A stretch of DNA of 35,887 bases, from the NCBI GenBank assembly GCA_025210475.1, contig JAOARW010000081.1:1-35887 (forward strand), read 5' to 3'. This document shows, piece after piece, positions 13,711 to 21,428 of this stretch. Position 1 is the stretch's first letter; every line of letters starts with the position of its first letter. Source of the stretch: Carboxylicivirga sp. Lineage in GTDB: Bacteria > Bacteroidota > Bacteroidia > Bacteroidales > Marinilabiliaceae. A program made the position numbers and the translations under genes. The notes beneath the pieces are model-generated. The model searched no databases and was not told where the DNA came from. It worked only from the letters and a program-made list of their open reading frames with translations.

Positions 13711-14767
13711 TTTCAAGTGAGATTAGTGGTAAAAGAATGGTGAATTTCTCTTCAGTCTGAATTATTTTCAGCTCTTTATTCGTCAGGTATTTAATACGTT
13801 CGTTTAAGTTTTTCAATCCTAGTCCTGAGTTTGAGCTATTCTTTTTGGGGTAAAAAGTATTTGAAATTTCCAGCTCCCGGCCTTTGATTTGAATACTGAA
13901 AAGGATTGGTTTTGATCTGGAAACAACATTGTGCTTAAAAACATTCTCTGCAAGCATTTGTAAAGACAGAGGAATTACCATCCATTCAGGGTTATTTATT
14001 TGAGGTGTTTCAAAGGAGAAATTATCACCAAAACGAATTTTCTGCAGGTAAATGTACCGATTCACAAGTTTTAATTCATCCTGAAGCGAAATCAGTTCTT
14101 TGTTTTTCAGTTGTAATAAATCCCGATAGAAACACGATAACTCATTGGTAAAGGTTTTGGCCGATTCAACATCCATCTCAACTAAGGAAGTCAGAGCATT
14201 AAGGCTGTTAAAAAGGAAATGTGGGTTAACCTGTGTTTTAAGCGATTCATATTGCAATTGCAAGGCTTGCCGCTTTAACATCTCACGATTTTCAACTTCG
14301 CGACGCCAGGCTAAGAAGAAGGAACGGGCATAAAACCACATGGCTATAAAGTAGAAGATGCCAAATTCAATCCATATTACCTTAGTATAATGCGCCCAAA
14401 AATGCTCGTATGAAATACCGCTAATAATAATGTGCCATAGCCAATTAACAGGAAGAATGGTAATCGTGCAATAGATGGTTGATGATATTAAAACAATTAA
14501 AAGGCTTTTAACCGGATTATCGATCCAGGATACGTATTTTTTTTCCAACCAGCCAAAAACAAAACCAAAGCTAAATAGGCTGTAACCCAAAAGCAGACTA
14601 TAACCAACATTATGAGCCAGCATTTTTATATTTAGCAGGCACGATGGGCAGGCGAGTCCCATAAAGATCATGCCGATTAAGATGGATGAAATGCCAAACC
14701 AAAGAAAGATGTAAAGTATTTGTTTTCGACTTCGATTCGGCCTGTCATTAGTACTATAGAAACTCAT
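13691..14767 (-). CDS. LytS-type sensor histidine kinase (His_kinase/HATPase)
   Basis: A 358-residue kinase. About four transmembrane helices lie in residues 16-150 (for example IFLWFGISSILIGMIFMGLA), followed by a short coiled linker and the His_kinase domain with phosphoacceptor H183 in QVNPHFLFNSLNAL. A small HATPase domain has the N box AENVFKHN and GLGLKNLNERI. No extracellular sensor domain is present, so the signal is probably sensed in or at the membrane. It overlaps the downstream LytTR regulator and is the third gene after the TonB receptor and TPR-like gene. Confidence 0.93.
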   Translation of the reverse strand: MSFYSTNDRPNRSRKQILYIFLWFGISSILIGMIFMGLACPSCLLNIKMLAHNVGYSLLLGYSLFSFGFVFGWLEKKYVSWIDNPVKSLLIVLISSTIYCTITILPVNWLWHIIISGISYEHFWAHYTKVIWIEFGIFYFIAMWFYARSFFLAWRREVENREMLKRQALQLQYESLKTQVNPHFLFNSLNALTSLVEMDVESAKTFTNELSCFYRDLLQLKNKELISLQDELKLVNRYIYLQKIRFGDNFSFETPQINNPEWMVIPLSLQMLAENVFKHNVVSRSKPILFSIQIKGRELEISNTFYPKKNSSNSGLGLKNLNERIKYLTNKELKIIQTEEKFTILLPLISLENAPLNS

Positions 14768-14793
14768 TCTTTATCTGTTTGAAATATGATAAC

Positions 14794-14856
14794 ACTGACT
14801 AAGTCTTTCTAAGTTGAAAAAGACACTTTATTCTTATCACGAAAGACCTAATCAGT
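14794..14856 (-). other. Imperfect 16-bp inverted repeat between the TPR-like gene and the kinase gene
   Basis: ACTGACTAAGTCTTTC (14794-14809) pairs with GAAAGACCTAATCAGT (14841-14856) at 14 of 16 positions, with a 31-nt loop. It fills much of the 119-bp gap before the histidine kinase and has no clear T-run, so it could be an RNA-processing or attenuation structure. Confidence 0.45.
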
Positions 14857-14886
14857 TTCTAAAGATAAATATTATAATGACTGCTA

Positions 14887-15519
14887 CTACTTCTCAGCAC
14901 TACACTTATTCAGCATAATGTTGTTGTGGTAGCTACCCCAAACCGGCCATAAGGGATTGTCATGATTGGTGCTTGCAAATAACTTAGCCGCCTTTTCGTA
15001 GAGCACTTGCGCTTTTTGCTTGCCACCACCAAACATCTTGGGCGTATGAAAAACATTGTTGCCCCGGCAATAATAAATGCGCGGATTTTCGGCATTTAAC
15101 TGTTCGGCTTTTGACAAGGCTTCGTTTGATAAACTGGAGTATTTGTAACCTCGCATAGGACTGGTGATGCGAATGGAATAGATCATGGCCTGCAACACAA
15201 ATAATTCAGACTCATTAGGCTTACTTTTTATAAGCTTGTTTAATTCCTCTTGTGCCATGTCCAGCTGATGATCGATGGAATCGTTGTCCTTTATAAAATG
15301 GGTAGACCGGGTGTAGGCATAGGCCACATAATAGCCCGGAAGCCATTCATCTTGCTCAACATTGGCAATGCGCTTAAAGCTTGCAGCCAGCTGATTAATC
15401 TCTTGTACATTTGTCGACTTGATTAATTGATCAATGTTTTTTTTCATAACCTCCTCGTAATTATCAGCTTTTACTACGGTGAAGGACAAAATGCTTAAAA
15501 GAATAAGTAAAGTTTTCAT
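14887..15519 (-). CDS. Small exported TPR-like protein
   Basis: A 210-residue protein with a signal peptide (MKTLLILLSILSFTVVKA) and an all-helical remainder with loosely TPR-like helix pairs (DMAQEELNKLIKSKPNESEL, EALSKAEQLNAENPRIYY, KAQVLYEKAAKLF). No enzymatic motif is visible. It lies between a TonB-dependent receptor and a LytS/LytTR pair. From memory, similar 200-residue exported proteins often occur beside such receptors in Bacteroidota, but no function is established to my knowledge. A role as periplasmic partner of the receptor or of the kinase is a guess from context. Confidence 0.75.
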   Translation of the reverse strand: MKTLLILLSILSFTVVKADNYEEVMKKNIDQLIKSTNVQEINQLAASFKRIANVEQDEWLPGYYVAYAYTRSTHFIKDNDSIDHQLDMAQEELNKLIKSKPNESELFVLQAMIYSIRITSPMRGYKYSSLSNEALSKAEQLNAENPRIYYCRGNNVFHTPKMFGGGKQKAQVLYEKAAKLFASTNHDNPLWPVWGSYHNNIMLNKCSAEK

Positions 15520-15566
15520 AATGATTAGTTTAAAATGTTGTTTTGTTATTTAGAAATAAGATTTAG

Positions 15567-15629
15567 GACTGAAGACAAAAGACAAAAGACAGAAGATGGG
15601 AGACGGAAGACGGAGGATTGAAGACTGAG
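15567..15629. repeat. Degenerate 7-bp periodic array, GACNGAA family (nine units)
   Basis: Nine consecutive heptamers in register: GACTGAA, GACAAAA, GACAAAA, GACAGAA, GATGGGA, GACGGAA, GACGGAG, GATTGAA, GACTGAG. Every unit starts GA. It is purine-only on the plus strand apart from the C or T at positions 3 and 4, and lies between the TonB receptor and the TPR-like gene. Confidence 0.75.
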
Positions 15630-15658
15630 GTTCACATTTCTTAGATGGAAGAACTTTA

Positions 15659-15693
15659 AACTCAAAACCTAAAACTCCAAACCCTAATTCCTA
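15659..15693. repeat. Degenerate 7-bp periodic array overlapping the receptor stop codon
   Basis: Units AACTCAA, AACCTAA, AACTCCA, AACCCTA, ATTCCTA. The reverse complement aligns with 3289-3316 at 21 of 27 positions. The last unit includes the TAG stop codon of the receptor gene. Confidence 0.6.
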
Positions 15694-17823
15694 TCCGTTG
15701 ATAGAGATAAATACCCCCAGGAATACAAACTGTTTGATATCCGGCAAAATCGGCATTTGAATAAAATCACCATTCCCATTGGGTGATGGAATATTGCGAT
15801 AGCCCACCAGATGATCACGTCCCAGAATATTTGAAAAGGAAAAGTGAACAATTGTATTGTGATTGCCGATATGTGTCAGGTAACTCAGGTTCATACTCAG
15901 GTCGTTGTATAATGGTGCTTTCTGATTCATAAACTGTTCGCCGGGTTTGTGATAAGGTCTGCCCGAAGCCAGTAACCAGGTGGCTCCGATTTGCGTATTA
16001 ATGGCTCCCCAAAAGTATTTGCCAACCGCCGAAAAAGTATGCTTGGAGATAAAAGATGGTGTGGCGGCCTCGGGATAATATTTGTAATCACGTTCCGTAT
16101 CAATGTAGGAGTACGACAACCAATAATCTGTTCGCTTAAAGGTCTCGCGATCGCGGAAAAAAATGTCGATCCCTTTGGCATATCCGCTGCCTTTATTGTT
16201 CAAATTACTTAGTTGGTATTCATCATGCAAATCGTAGGTGATCAGGTCCTGGTAATCTTTGTAATAAGCTTCAATCCGGAATAAGCGGTTTTTAATCGTT
16301 CCTGTCTGAAAACTCAGCAGGTAATGAACCGCTTTTTCAAACTGAAGTTCGGAAGTGTATTTCAGGTAATCATTAACAGGATTTTGGTAATAATGACCCC
16401 AGGCTGCAGATAGCAAGCTGTTTTTACCAGTTTTATAAGCCAGTGAAAAACGTGGCGATAAGCTGGAGGATTCCAGATAGCTTGAATATTCATAACGCAG
16501 GCCGGGGCGAATGGCAAATTGTGCCGATAGTCGTACTTCGGGTTCAACAAACACACCCAGTATATGATCGTTAACATTGGCATCGTAGCTTATTGCTTCG
16601 TTCAAATGCTTATAATCCTGGTTATAAGCTGTAAAGGCATCTGAAATACCGTAATTAAGTGTGATGGCATTACTGATGGACTGATTCACCGACAAACGTC
16701 CTTCGAGGTATAATTCCTTATCCAGTGTATGGTAGTAACCAGCGATCTGACGATTATGATTGATGGTGGATGCCAATCCGGCTTTCAATAATCCATTTTC
16801 AAAGATTGGCTGTGAGTAAGTCATATTTACATAGGCATTGCCACCTTCCGTATCAATGTTTGTAAAGCTATCGCCTATTGGCGCATTAAACTCCTGCACG
16901 CCGTAATCAAAATTGGAAAAGAGTTTAAAGAGTGCACCATTGTCTTTTTTCTGTCGGTGCATCAGGTTGAAGTTAACAGCTTCCGCAGGTTTGATCCAAT
17001 CCAATCGGTTGTTAACTGCATTAAAATATGGCGCCAGGTTGGTGTAACTCATTCCCATTGATGTGGATTGGTTGGTTTTACACCAGGTTTTGGATGCTTC
17101 GGCTCCAATGCTCATTAACGATAGGCTGGTTAATTCTTCGAGGGCAACATCAGTGGATTCCAATATTAAAATCGATGAAAGCGCCTGACCATATTCGGCT
17201 GAATAACCGCCGGTGCTAAAAACGGTTCCGCTAAAGAGGCTGGGAGCAAAACGCCCACGGGTTGGTAAATCCGGTACTTTGGAGTAATAGGGTTTAGCAG
17301 CCAATAGACCATCTACATGAACCTTAGTTTCGGCGGCCTCGCCACCACGCACCAACAGACGACCATCATCGGAGGCAGGCTGCACACCTGGCAGTGTTTT
17401 TAATGCACCATTGATATCGCCTAAGGAGCCGGCGGTTGTATAAATATCCAAAGGTTCCAGTACGGTAGCTCTTTTTTTATCCCCCAAACTAAAGGTTCCG
17501 GCCGTTATGGTGACGGCATTGAGGCTGGTAACACTTTCTTTCAGAACGATGTGAATGGGAGCAGTGATTTCATCAACAGACAGTTCTTTGGTGTTATAAC
17601 CAATGTAGCTTACCACAATGGCCTGATCTTCATTGGCTACCAGTTCAAATTGGCCATTTGTATCGCTGATGGTTCCATCATAGGTATCTTTAATAGTAAT
17701 GTTAACCCCGACTAAGGGACTGTTATCTTTCGCTGTTATATGTCCGCTGATGGTTTTTTGTGCCTTGGCACTTAAACTGATTAACACAGCTGAGAATAGG
17801 ATTATGGTTCGTTTGATTTTCAT
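15691..17823 (-). CDS. TonB-dependent receptor with carboxypeptidase-regulatory-like domain
   Basis: A 710-residue outer-membrane receptor: signal peptide (IILFSAVLISLSAKA), carboxypeptidase-regulatory-like domain (SPLVGVNITIKDTYDGTISD, about 22-105), plug (GALKTLPGVQPASDDGRLLV, RGGEAAETKVHVDG, about 115-230) and barrel to the end. It is short for the class and ends FISING rather than in an aromatic residue, which is unusual for a barrel C-terminus. It heads a cluster with a small TPR-like protein and a LytS/LytTR pair. The substrate is unknown; no binding lipoprotein, SusD or transporter adjoins it. Regulation by the LytTR protein is suggested by a 21-bp-spaced direct repeat 71-101 bp upstream of the ATG. 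Confidence 0.9.
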   Translation of the reverse strand: MKIKRTIILFSAVLISLSAKAQKTISGHITAKDNSPLVGVNITIKDTYDGTISDTNGQFELVANEDQAIVVSYIGYNTKELSVDEITAPIHIVLKESVTSLNAVTITAGTFSLGDKKRATVLEPLDIYTTAGSLGDINGALKTLPGVQPASDDGRLLVRGGEAAETKVHVDGLLAAKPYYSKVPDLPTRGRFAPSLFSGTVFSTGGYSAEYGQALSSILILESTDVALEELTSLSLMSIGAEASKTWCKTNQSTSMGMSYTNLAPYFNAVNNRLDWIKPAEAVNFNLMHRQKKDNGALFKLFSNFDYGVQEFNAPIGDSFTNIDTEGGNAYVNMTYSQPIFENGLLKAGLASTINHNRQIAGYYHTLDKELYLEGRLSVNQSISNAITLNYGISDAFTAYNQDYKHLNEAISYDANVNDHILGVFVEPEVRLSAQFAIRPGLRYEYSSYLESSSLSPRFSLAYKTGKNSLLSAAWGHYYQNPVNDYLKYTSELQFEKAVHYLLSFQTGTIKNRLFRIEAYYKDYQDLITYDLHDEYQLSNLNNKGSGYAKGIDIFFRDRETFKRTDYWLSYSYIDTERDYKYYPEAATPSFISKHTFSAVGKYFWGAINTQIGATWLLASGRPYHKPGEQFMNQKAPLYNDLSMNLSYLTHIGNHNTIVHFSFSNILGRDHLVGYRNIPSPNGNGDFIQMPILPDIKQFVFLGVFISING

Positions 17824-17893
17824 CGTTCAATATTTATTTTGCTTATTGACGATTCAAATTTGATACGATTGGAACAGCATTAAAAAATATTAA

Positions 17894-17924
17894 CGACGAG
17901 TTGTTGTTTAATGGCGACGAGTTG
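17894..17924 (-). promoter_or_regulatory. Candidate LytTR operator: 10-bp direct repeat, 21-bp period
   Basis: CGACGAGTTG occurs identically at 17894-17903 and 17915-17924, start-to-start 21 bp (two helical turns). It lies 71-101 bp upstream of the receptor ATG. Each copy has the GTT core found in LytTR half-sites, which are typically arranged as direct repeats with this spacing. The match to the published consensus is partial, so the assignment to the neighbouring regulator is an inference. Confidence 0.55.
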
Positions 17925-18074
17925 CAAGTTTTAGGAATGGTGTATAAACCTCGAATACCTGCATGTGCAATTCTTTTTGGTATTAAATTTGTTATGTAGT
18001 TCATTGTTATATGTACATATTTGTATATTTATAACGCAAATTAGAGGTTGTATTAATTTATAATCAGATCGCAT

Positions 18075-19211
18075 ATGGATTTAGGGAATATTTTTAATGT
18101 CATTTTATTATTAGGTGCTGTTTCATCTGCTCTCTTGTCTTTTTACTTGTTTTTTTATCCAACAAAGTTTTTTGCCAATAAGGTGCTGGGAACACTGGCT
18201 TTTTCGTGGGCCATTACCGTGTTTGGTTTTATGATTCAATCGCCCGAATTTCATGAGCGATTCCCGCATACCTATGCATTGCTTGATGTTTTTGCAATCA
18301 TGTTTTATCCATTAATGTATATCTATCTGCGAACCTATTTGTATGAAGATACCCGTAAATGGAAGAAAAATATGATCCATTTATTACCTGGTGCCTTATA
18401 CCTTGTTTTGTTCTCACCTTTTTTTATTCAGGGTACAGACAGCAAGGCGCTTATGATTAAAGAACAGTCTTTTCCGGTTTGGTATCTTCCCATGCAGGTT
18501 GTCTTTAATCTGGTAATAGTAGCACAGGGCATATTTTATTCCATCCTGTCTTTGCGCAAATTGCATCATTTCCAGTATTTCAGGAAGGTACGTTTAACAA
18601 GGTATCAATTAGGATCGTTAAAATGGTTAAAACTGTTTATCAGCCTTAATGTAGTGTTGTGGTTATCGGGCACTGCTGGCTTTATTTTAGAAGTTTTGCA
18701 GGTTAATATCGACATTGATCTTTTTGCCGTGTTTTACCTTGGACTGACTGTGTTAACAATTTTATTAGGTGTTTTTACCTTAAAACGTCCAGAGTTTTTT
18801 GCCGAAGAAGAAGACATTGTTAAGTATGTATATAATAAATCGAGGCAAAATATTCAGGAAGAAACGACGTCTGAACTATGTGATAAGGATTTAGTTTTGA
18901 GTTATTTTGAGAAGGATATGCCGTATCTTAAAACCGACCTTAAAATGCAGGATCTCGTTAACTCAACAGGACTGTCATACAAACGTATTTCAGAGATCTT
19001 TAATGTCGAATTTCAGAAATCCTTTTTTGATATCGTTAATGATTACCGAATGAAGACAGCTATTGATTTAATAAATAGGGGTTATCACAGGCAGCATACC
19101 TTGTTGCACCTGGCCGAGCAAGCTGGCTTTAATTCAAAAACCACCTTTAACCGCACTTTTAAAAAATATACCGGACAAACGCCAACGGAGTATATTCAGT
19201 CCGTCAATTGA
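18075..19211 (+). CDS. Membrane-anchored AraC-family transcriptional regulator (7TM-type N-terminus)
   Basis: A 378-residue protein whose first ~250 residues contain about seven hydrophobic segments (for example VILLLGAVSSALLSFYLFF, AVFYLGLTVLTILLGVFTL). After a linker, a C-terminal AraC-type double helix-turn-helix follows (about 285-376: MQDLVNSTGLSYKRISEIFN and AEQAGFNSKTTFNRTFKKYT, ending GQTPTEYI). Such integral-membrane AraC proteins are widespread in Bacteroidota. It sits immediately upstream of, and co-oriented with, the lipoprotein-SusCD-protease locus and is the natural candidate regulator. A TAAATTTG box (17984-17991) may be its -7 element, but no good -33 box is present. It ends in a strong terminator, so it is transcribed separately. 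Confidence 0.9.
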   Translation: MDLGNIFNVILLLGAVSSALLSFYLFFYPTKFFANKVLGTLAFSWAITVFGFMIQSPEFHERFPHTYALLDVFAIMFYPLMYIYLRTYLYEDTRKWKKNMIHLLPGALYLVLFSPFFIQGTDSKALMIKEQSFPVWYLPMQVVFNLVIVAQGIFYSILSLRKLHHFQYFRKVRLTRYQLGSLKWLKLFISLNVVLWLSGTAGFILEVLQVNIDIDLFAVFYLGLTVLTILLGVFTLKRPEFFAEEEDIVKYVYNKSRQNIQEETTSELCDKDLVLSYFEKDMPYLKTDLKMQDLVNSTGLSYKRISEIFNVEFQKSFFDIVNDYRMKTAIDLINRGYHRQHTLLHLAEQAGFNSKTTFNRTFKKYTGQTPTEYIQSVN

Positions 19212-19235
19212 TGAATCACCATAATTATAACATAT

Positions 19236-19279
19236 AAATGATGCTTGAACTATCATATAGTTACAAGCATCATTTTTTT
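19236..19279 (+). terminator. Strong terminator after the AraC-type regulator
   Basis: AAATGATGCTTG (19236-19247) and CAAGCATCATTT (19264-19275) form a perfect 12-bp stem, with AACTAT/ATAGTT extending it inside the loop, and continuous T residues follow to 19279. Confidence 0.88.
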
Positions 19280-19587
19280 ATGTCAGATCGTATTTCAATC
19301 GATTAGTTTGGTAGGCTTATACACTTAATTCGATATGAATTTTTCTACTTGTAACATTCATAAAGTGTTTTAATTGAAATATTCGAAGTGTTTCAGTTGA
19401 TGTATTGTAGTAATCAGATAATCAATAAGTAAAACGAGATGGTGCCAATGAATCCCTTCCTGATTCCGTCATTGGCACTACTAAAAACACATTGGTTCCT
19501 ACACTTTTATGATGAGCATTATACTTGCATTAATCCTGATGGAAATTCAGGAGTTACTCGTGTTCAAAATTCACAAAAAATTAAACG
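19280..19587 (+). other. Leader region of the lipoprotein gene, with two hairpins
   Basis: No gene is seen between the regulator terminator and the lipoprotein ATG. GTGCCAATGA (19442-19451) and TCATTGGCAC (19469-19478) form a perfect 10-bp stem. TCCTGA and TCAGGA form a smaller one near 19532-19550. I find no exact TTTG/TAnnTTTG promoter here, so activation may depend on a dedicated regulator. Confidence 0.5.
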
Positions 19588-21216
19588 ATGAAAAGAAAAC
19601 TATTACCTTTTCTGATGATGGTAGTTATAACCATTATGGGAAGCTGTGTCGGTGGTGACATTGACGACTTACAAGGACAAATTGATGATCTGAATGGCAA
19701 AGTTACAGAACTTGAAAAATCACAACAAGAAGCTTTATTGGCTGAGATTGCCAAGTTGCAGGCTACAATTGCAGCATTGGAAGGCGATATGGATAGTCAA
19801 TATGAAGCATTGTTAAACAATCTTACATTATTAGAAGACGAAGTTGCCAATAATAAAGATGCCGTGTTCTATGGCAATCTGTTGACAGATGAGGATTTTG
19901 CTGCTATTGTAGCACAAGGAGCAACCATTGTTACAGGTAAAGCAGTTGCTACAACACAAGCGCATATTGATGCATTAGCGGCCATTAAAATGATAGGTGG
20001 TGAGCTAATTATTAATGGAGGTACGACTATTAACCTGCCTGCATTAGAAAATATTGGTGGTGATTTAATGATTAAAGGTCTTGCCGAGCCTGATGTTACT
20101 GTTGAACTACCAGCTTTAGTGTCTGTTGGGGAAGAGTTTGGAGTGATGGCAAACAGTGCTTTAGTATCTGTTAAAGCTGATGCCCTGGTATTAATTTCCG
20201 ACTATTTATATACAGAAAACAACGAGAGCCTTACCACTTTGTCGTTAGCGGCTTTGGATTTAGTTGGCAGAATTGAAATGTCCAACACCGAAGCATTGGC
20301 GATCTTAGATCTTTCTACTGTGAATGTTCTTAAAAATGTTGATATTAGGTATATAGGTGGCGACACCCTTCGTTTAGGTAATGTTGAAGGTGATTTTTAT
20401 TTAGCAAATACGACCATTAAGTATATTGATATATTGGCAGAGGAAATTGGCGGAGACTTGACTATATCAAATAATACATCATTTGAAACGCTCAATTTTA
20501 AAGAGCTTGTAACAGTTGGTGGTAATTTATCTTTTAAATCAAATAAATCAGGTGGTTATGGAGGTTGGTCTGCAGCTGTAGTAAATAACACATATACCTT
20601 TCCTGCCTTTGAAGCATTGGTATCCATTGGCGGAAATGTAGAAGTGACGGGTAATGACCGCACGTCAATTGAGGCCTTTAATAGCGTTACAACATTTGGT
20701 GGATCGATGATAGAATTCTCATCCAATGGATTTGAATTAAGTCTGTTAAGTGTATTTAATGCCATTGAAGTAGCAGAGGGGGCTTATGCTTCCAAATGGT
20801 TTGATATTAAAATACATGAAAAGGTAGAGTGGTTAAATAGCTTTACAAAACTTAAGAATGTTGGTGATTTACGAATCAATGTAGACAGAACAGAGGATGA
20901 AAACTGGCAAAAGGGAGATGTTTTAAAAGTAGATGGTTTTGATGCTCTTACCCAGGTTGGAACAATGTACTTGCGTATTCCTGATGTTACAGAATTTACT
21001 GCTTTTCCTGCTTTAACTGCATTTAAGGGATATGGAACCGTTCTGGAAATGGAAATGCCTAAAGATAATACAGTTGGTTTATGTAGTATGTCTGCTTTGT
21101 TAAATCAAATTGCTGATGGTACAATAACAAAAACATGTGAATTCAAACCAACGTGGAATACAACCATGGATAAGGTTGAAGCTGTAACCCAGTTACTGGC
21201 CCCGTGTAGCGAATAA
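19588..21216 (+). CDS. Coiled-coil, leucine-rich (receptor L-domain-like) lipoprotein
   Basis: A 542-residue lipoprotein. The signal peptide ends at lipobox MGSC (C20), followed by an acidic VGGDID that may favour surface export. Residues 24-90 form a coiled coil (DDLQGQIDDLNGKVTELEKS and following heptads). The rest is a repeat of about 20-25 residues with IGG/VGG turns (IGGDLMIKG, VGGNLSFKS, IGGNVEVTG, NVGDLRINV), like receptor L-domain/BspA-type beta-helical proteins. Two Cys pairs near the C-terminus may clamp it. It likely acts as a surface binding protein at the head of the SusCD-protease locus. The ligand is unknown. It is separated from susC by a 212-bp structured gap. Confidence 0.8.
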   Translation: MKRKLLPFLMMVVITIMGSCVGGDIDDLQGQIDDLNGKVTELEKSQQEALLAEIAKLQATIAALEGDMDSQYEALLNNLTLLEDEVANNKDAVFYGNLLTDEDFAAIVAQGATIVTGKAVATTQAHIDALAAIKMIGGELIINGGTTINLPALENIGGDLMIKGLAEPDVTVELPALVSVGEEFGVMANSALVSVKADALVLISDYLYTENNESLTTLSLAALDLVGRIEMSNTEALAILDLSTVNVLKNVDIRYIGGDTLRLGNVEGDFYLANTTIKYIDILAEEIGGDLTISNNTSFETLNFKELVTVGGNLSFKSNKSGGYGGWSAAVVNNTYTFPAFEALVSIGGNVEVTGNDRTSIEAFNSVTTFGGSMIEFSSNGFELSLLSVFNAIEVAEGAYASKWFDIKIHEKVEWLNSFTKLKNVGDLRINVDRTEDENWQKGDVLKVDGFDALTQVGTMYLRIPDVTEFTAFPALTAFKGYGTVLEMEMPKDNTVGLCSMSALLNQIADGTITKTCEFKPTWNTTMDKVEAVTQLLAPCSE

Positions 21217-21259
21217 TAATCGAAGCTATTATAACTAAACAGGATTTTATCAATCCTGC

Positions 21260-21331
21260 AATGACATCGAAGTGGATGGGCATATCATACCTGTTCTAAA
21301 TGATTTATGCGCATTCACTTCCACTGTCATT
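21260..21331 (+). other. Long imperfect hairpin in the susC-like leader
   Basis: AATGACA (21260-21266) pairs with TGTCATT (21325-21331), and GAAGTGGATG (21269-21278) with CATTCACTTC (21312-21321), with a short mismatch between the two helices. A small hairpin AGGATT/AATCCT (21241-21257) precedes it. No T-run follows. It may be an mRNA end or attenuator between the lipoprotein gene and susC. Confidence 0.5.
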
Positions 21332-21428
21332 AAATCAAATCTTTGAACCCGGCTTATTAATTCTAACCCAATCAATATTTCTTATTGTTACACCTGCTCT
21401 AAAGGAGTAATACTATAATTATTTGACA

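Noticed and set aside
15567..15693. Possible CRISPR array
   Set aside because: Units are 7 bp with no spacers and no conserved repeat of CRISPR length; no cas genes are present.
18009..18020. Perfect 12-bp palindrome ATATGTACATAT upstream of the AraC-type gene
   Set aside because: AT-rich palindromes of this length are easily expected by chance here, and it does not align with a promoter box, so it is not listed as an operator.
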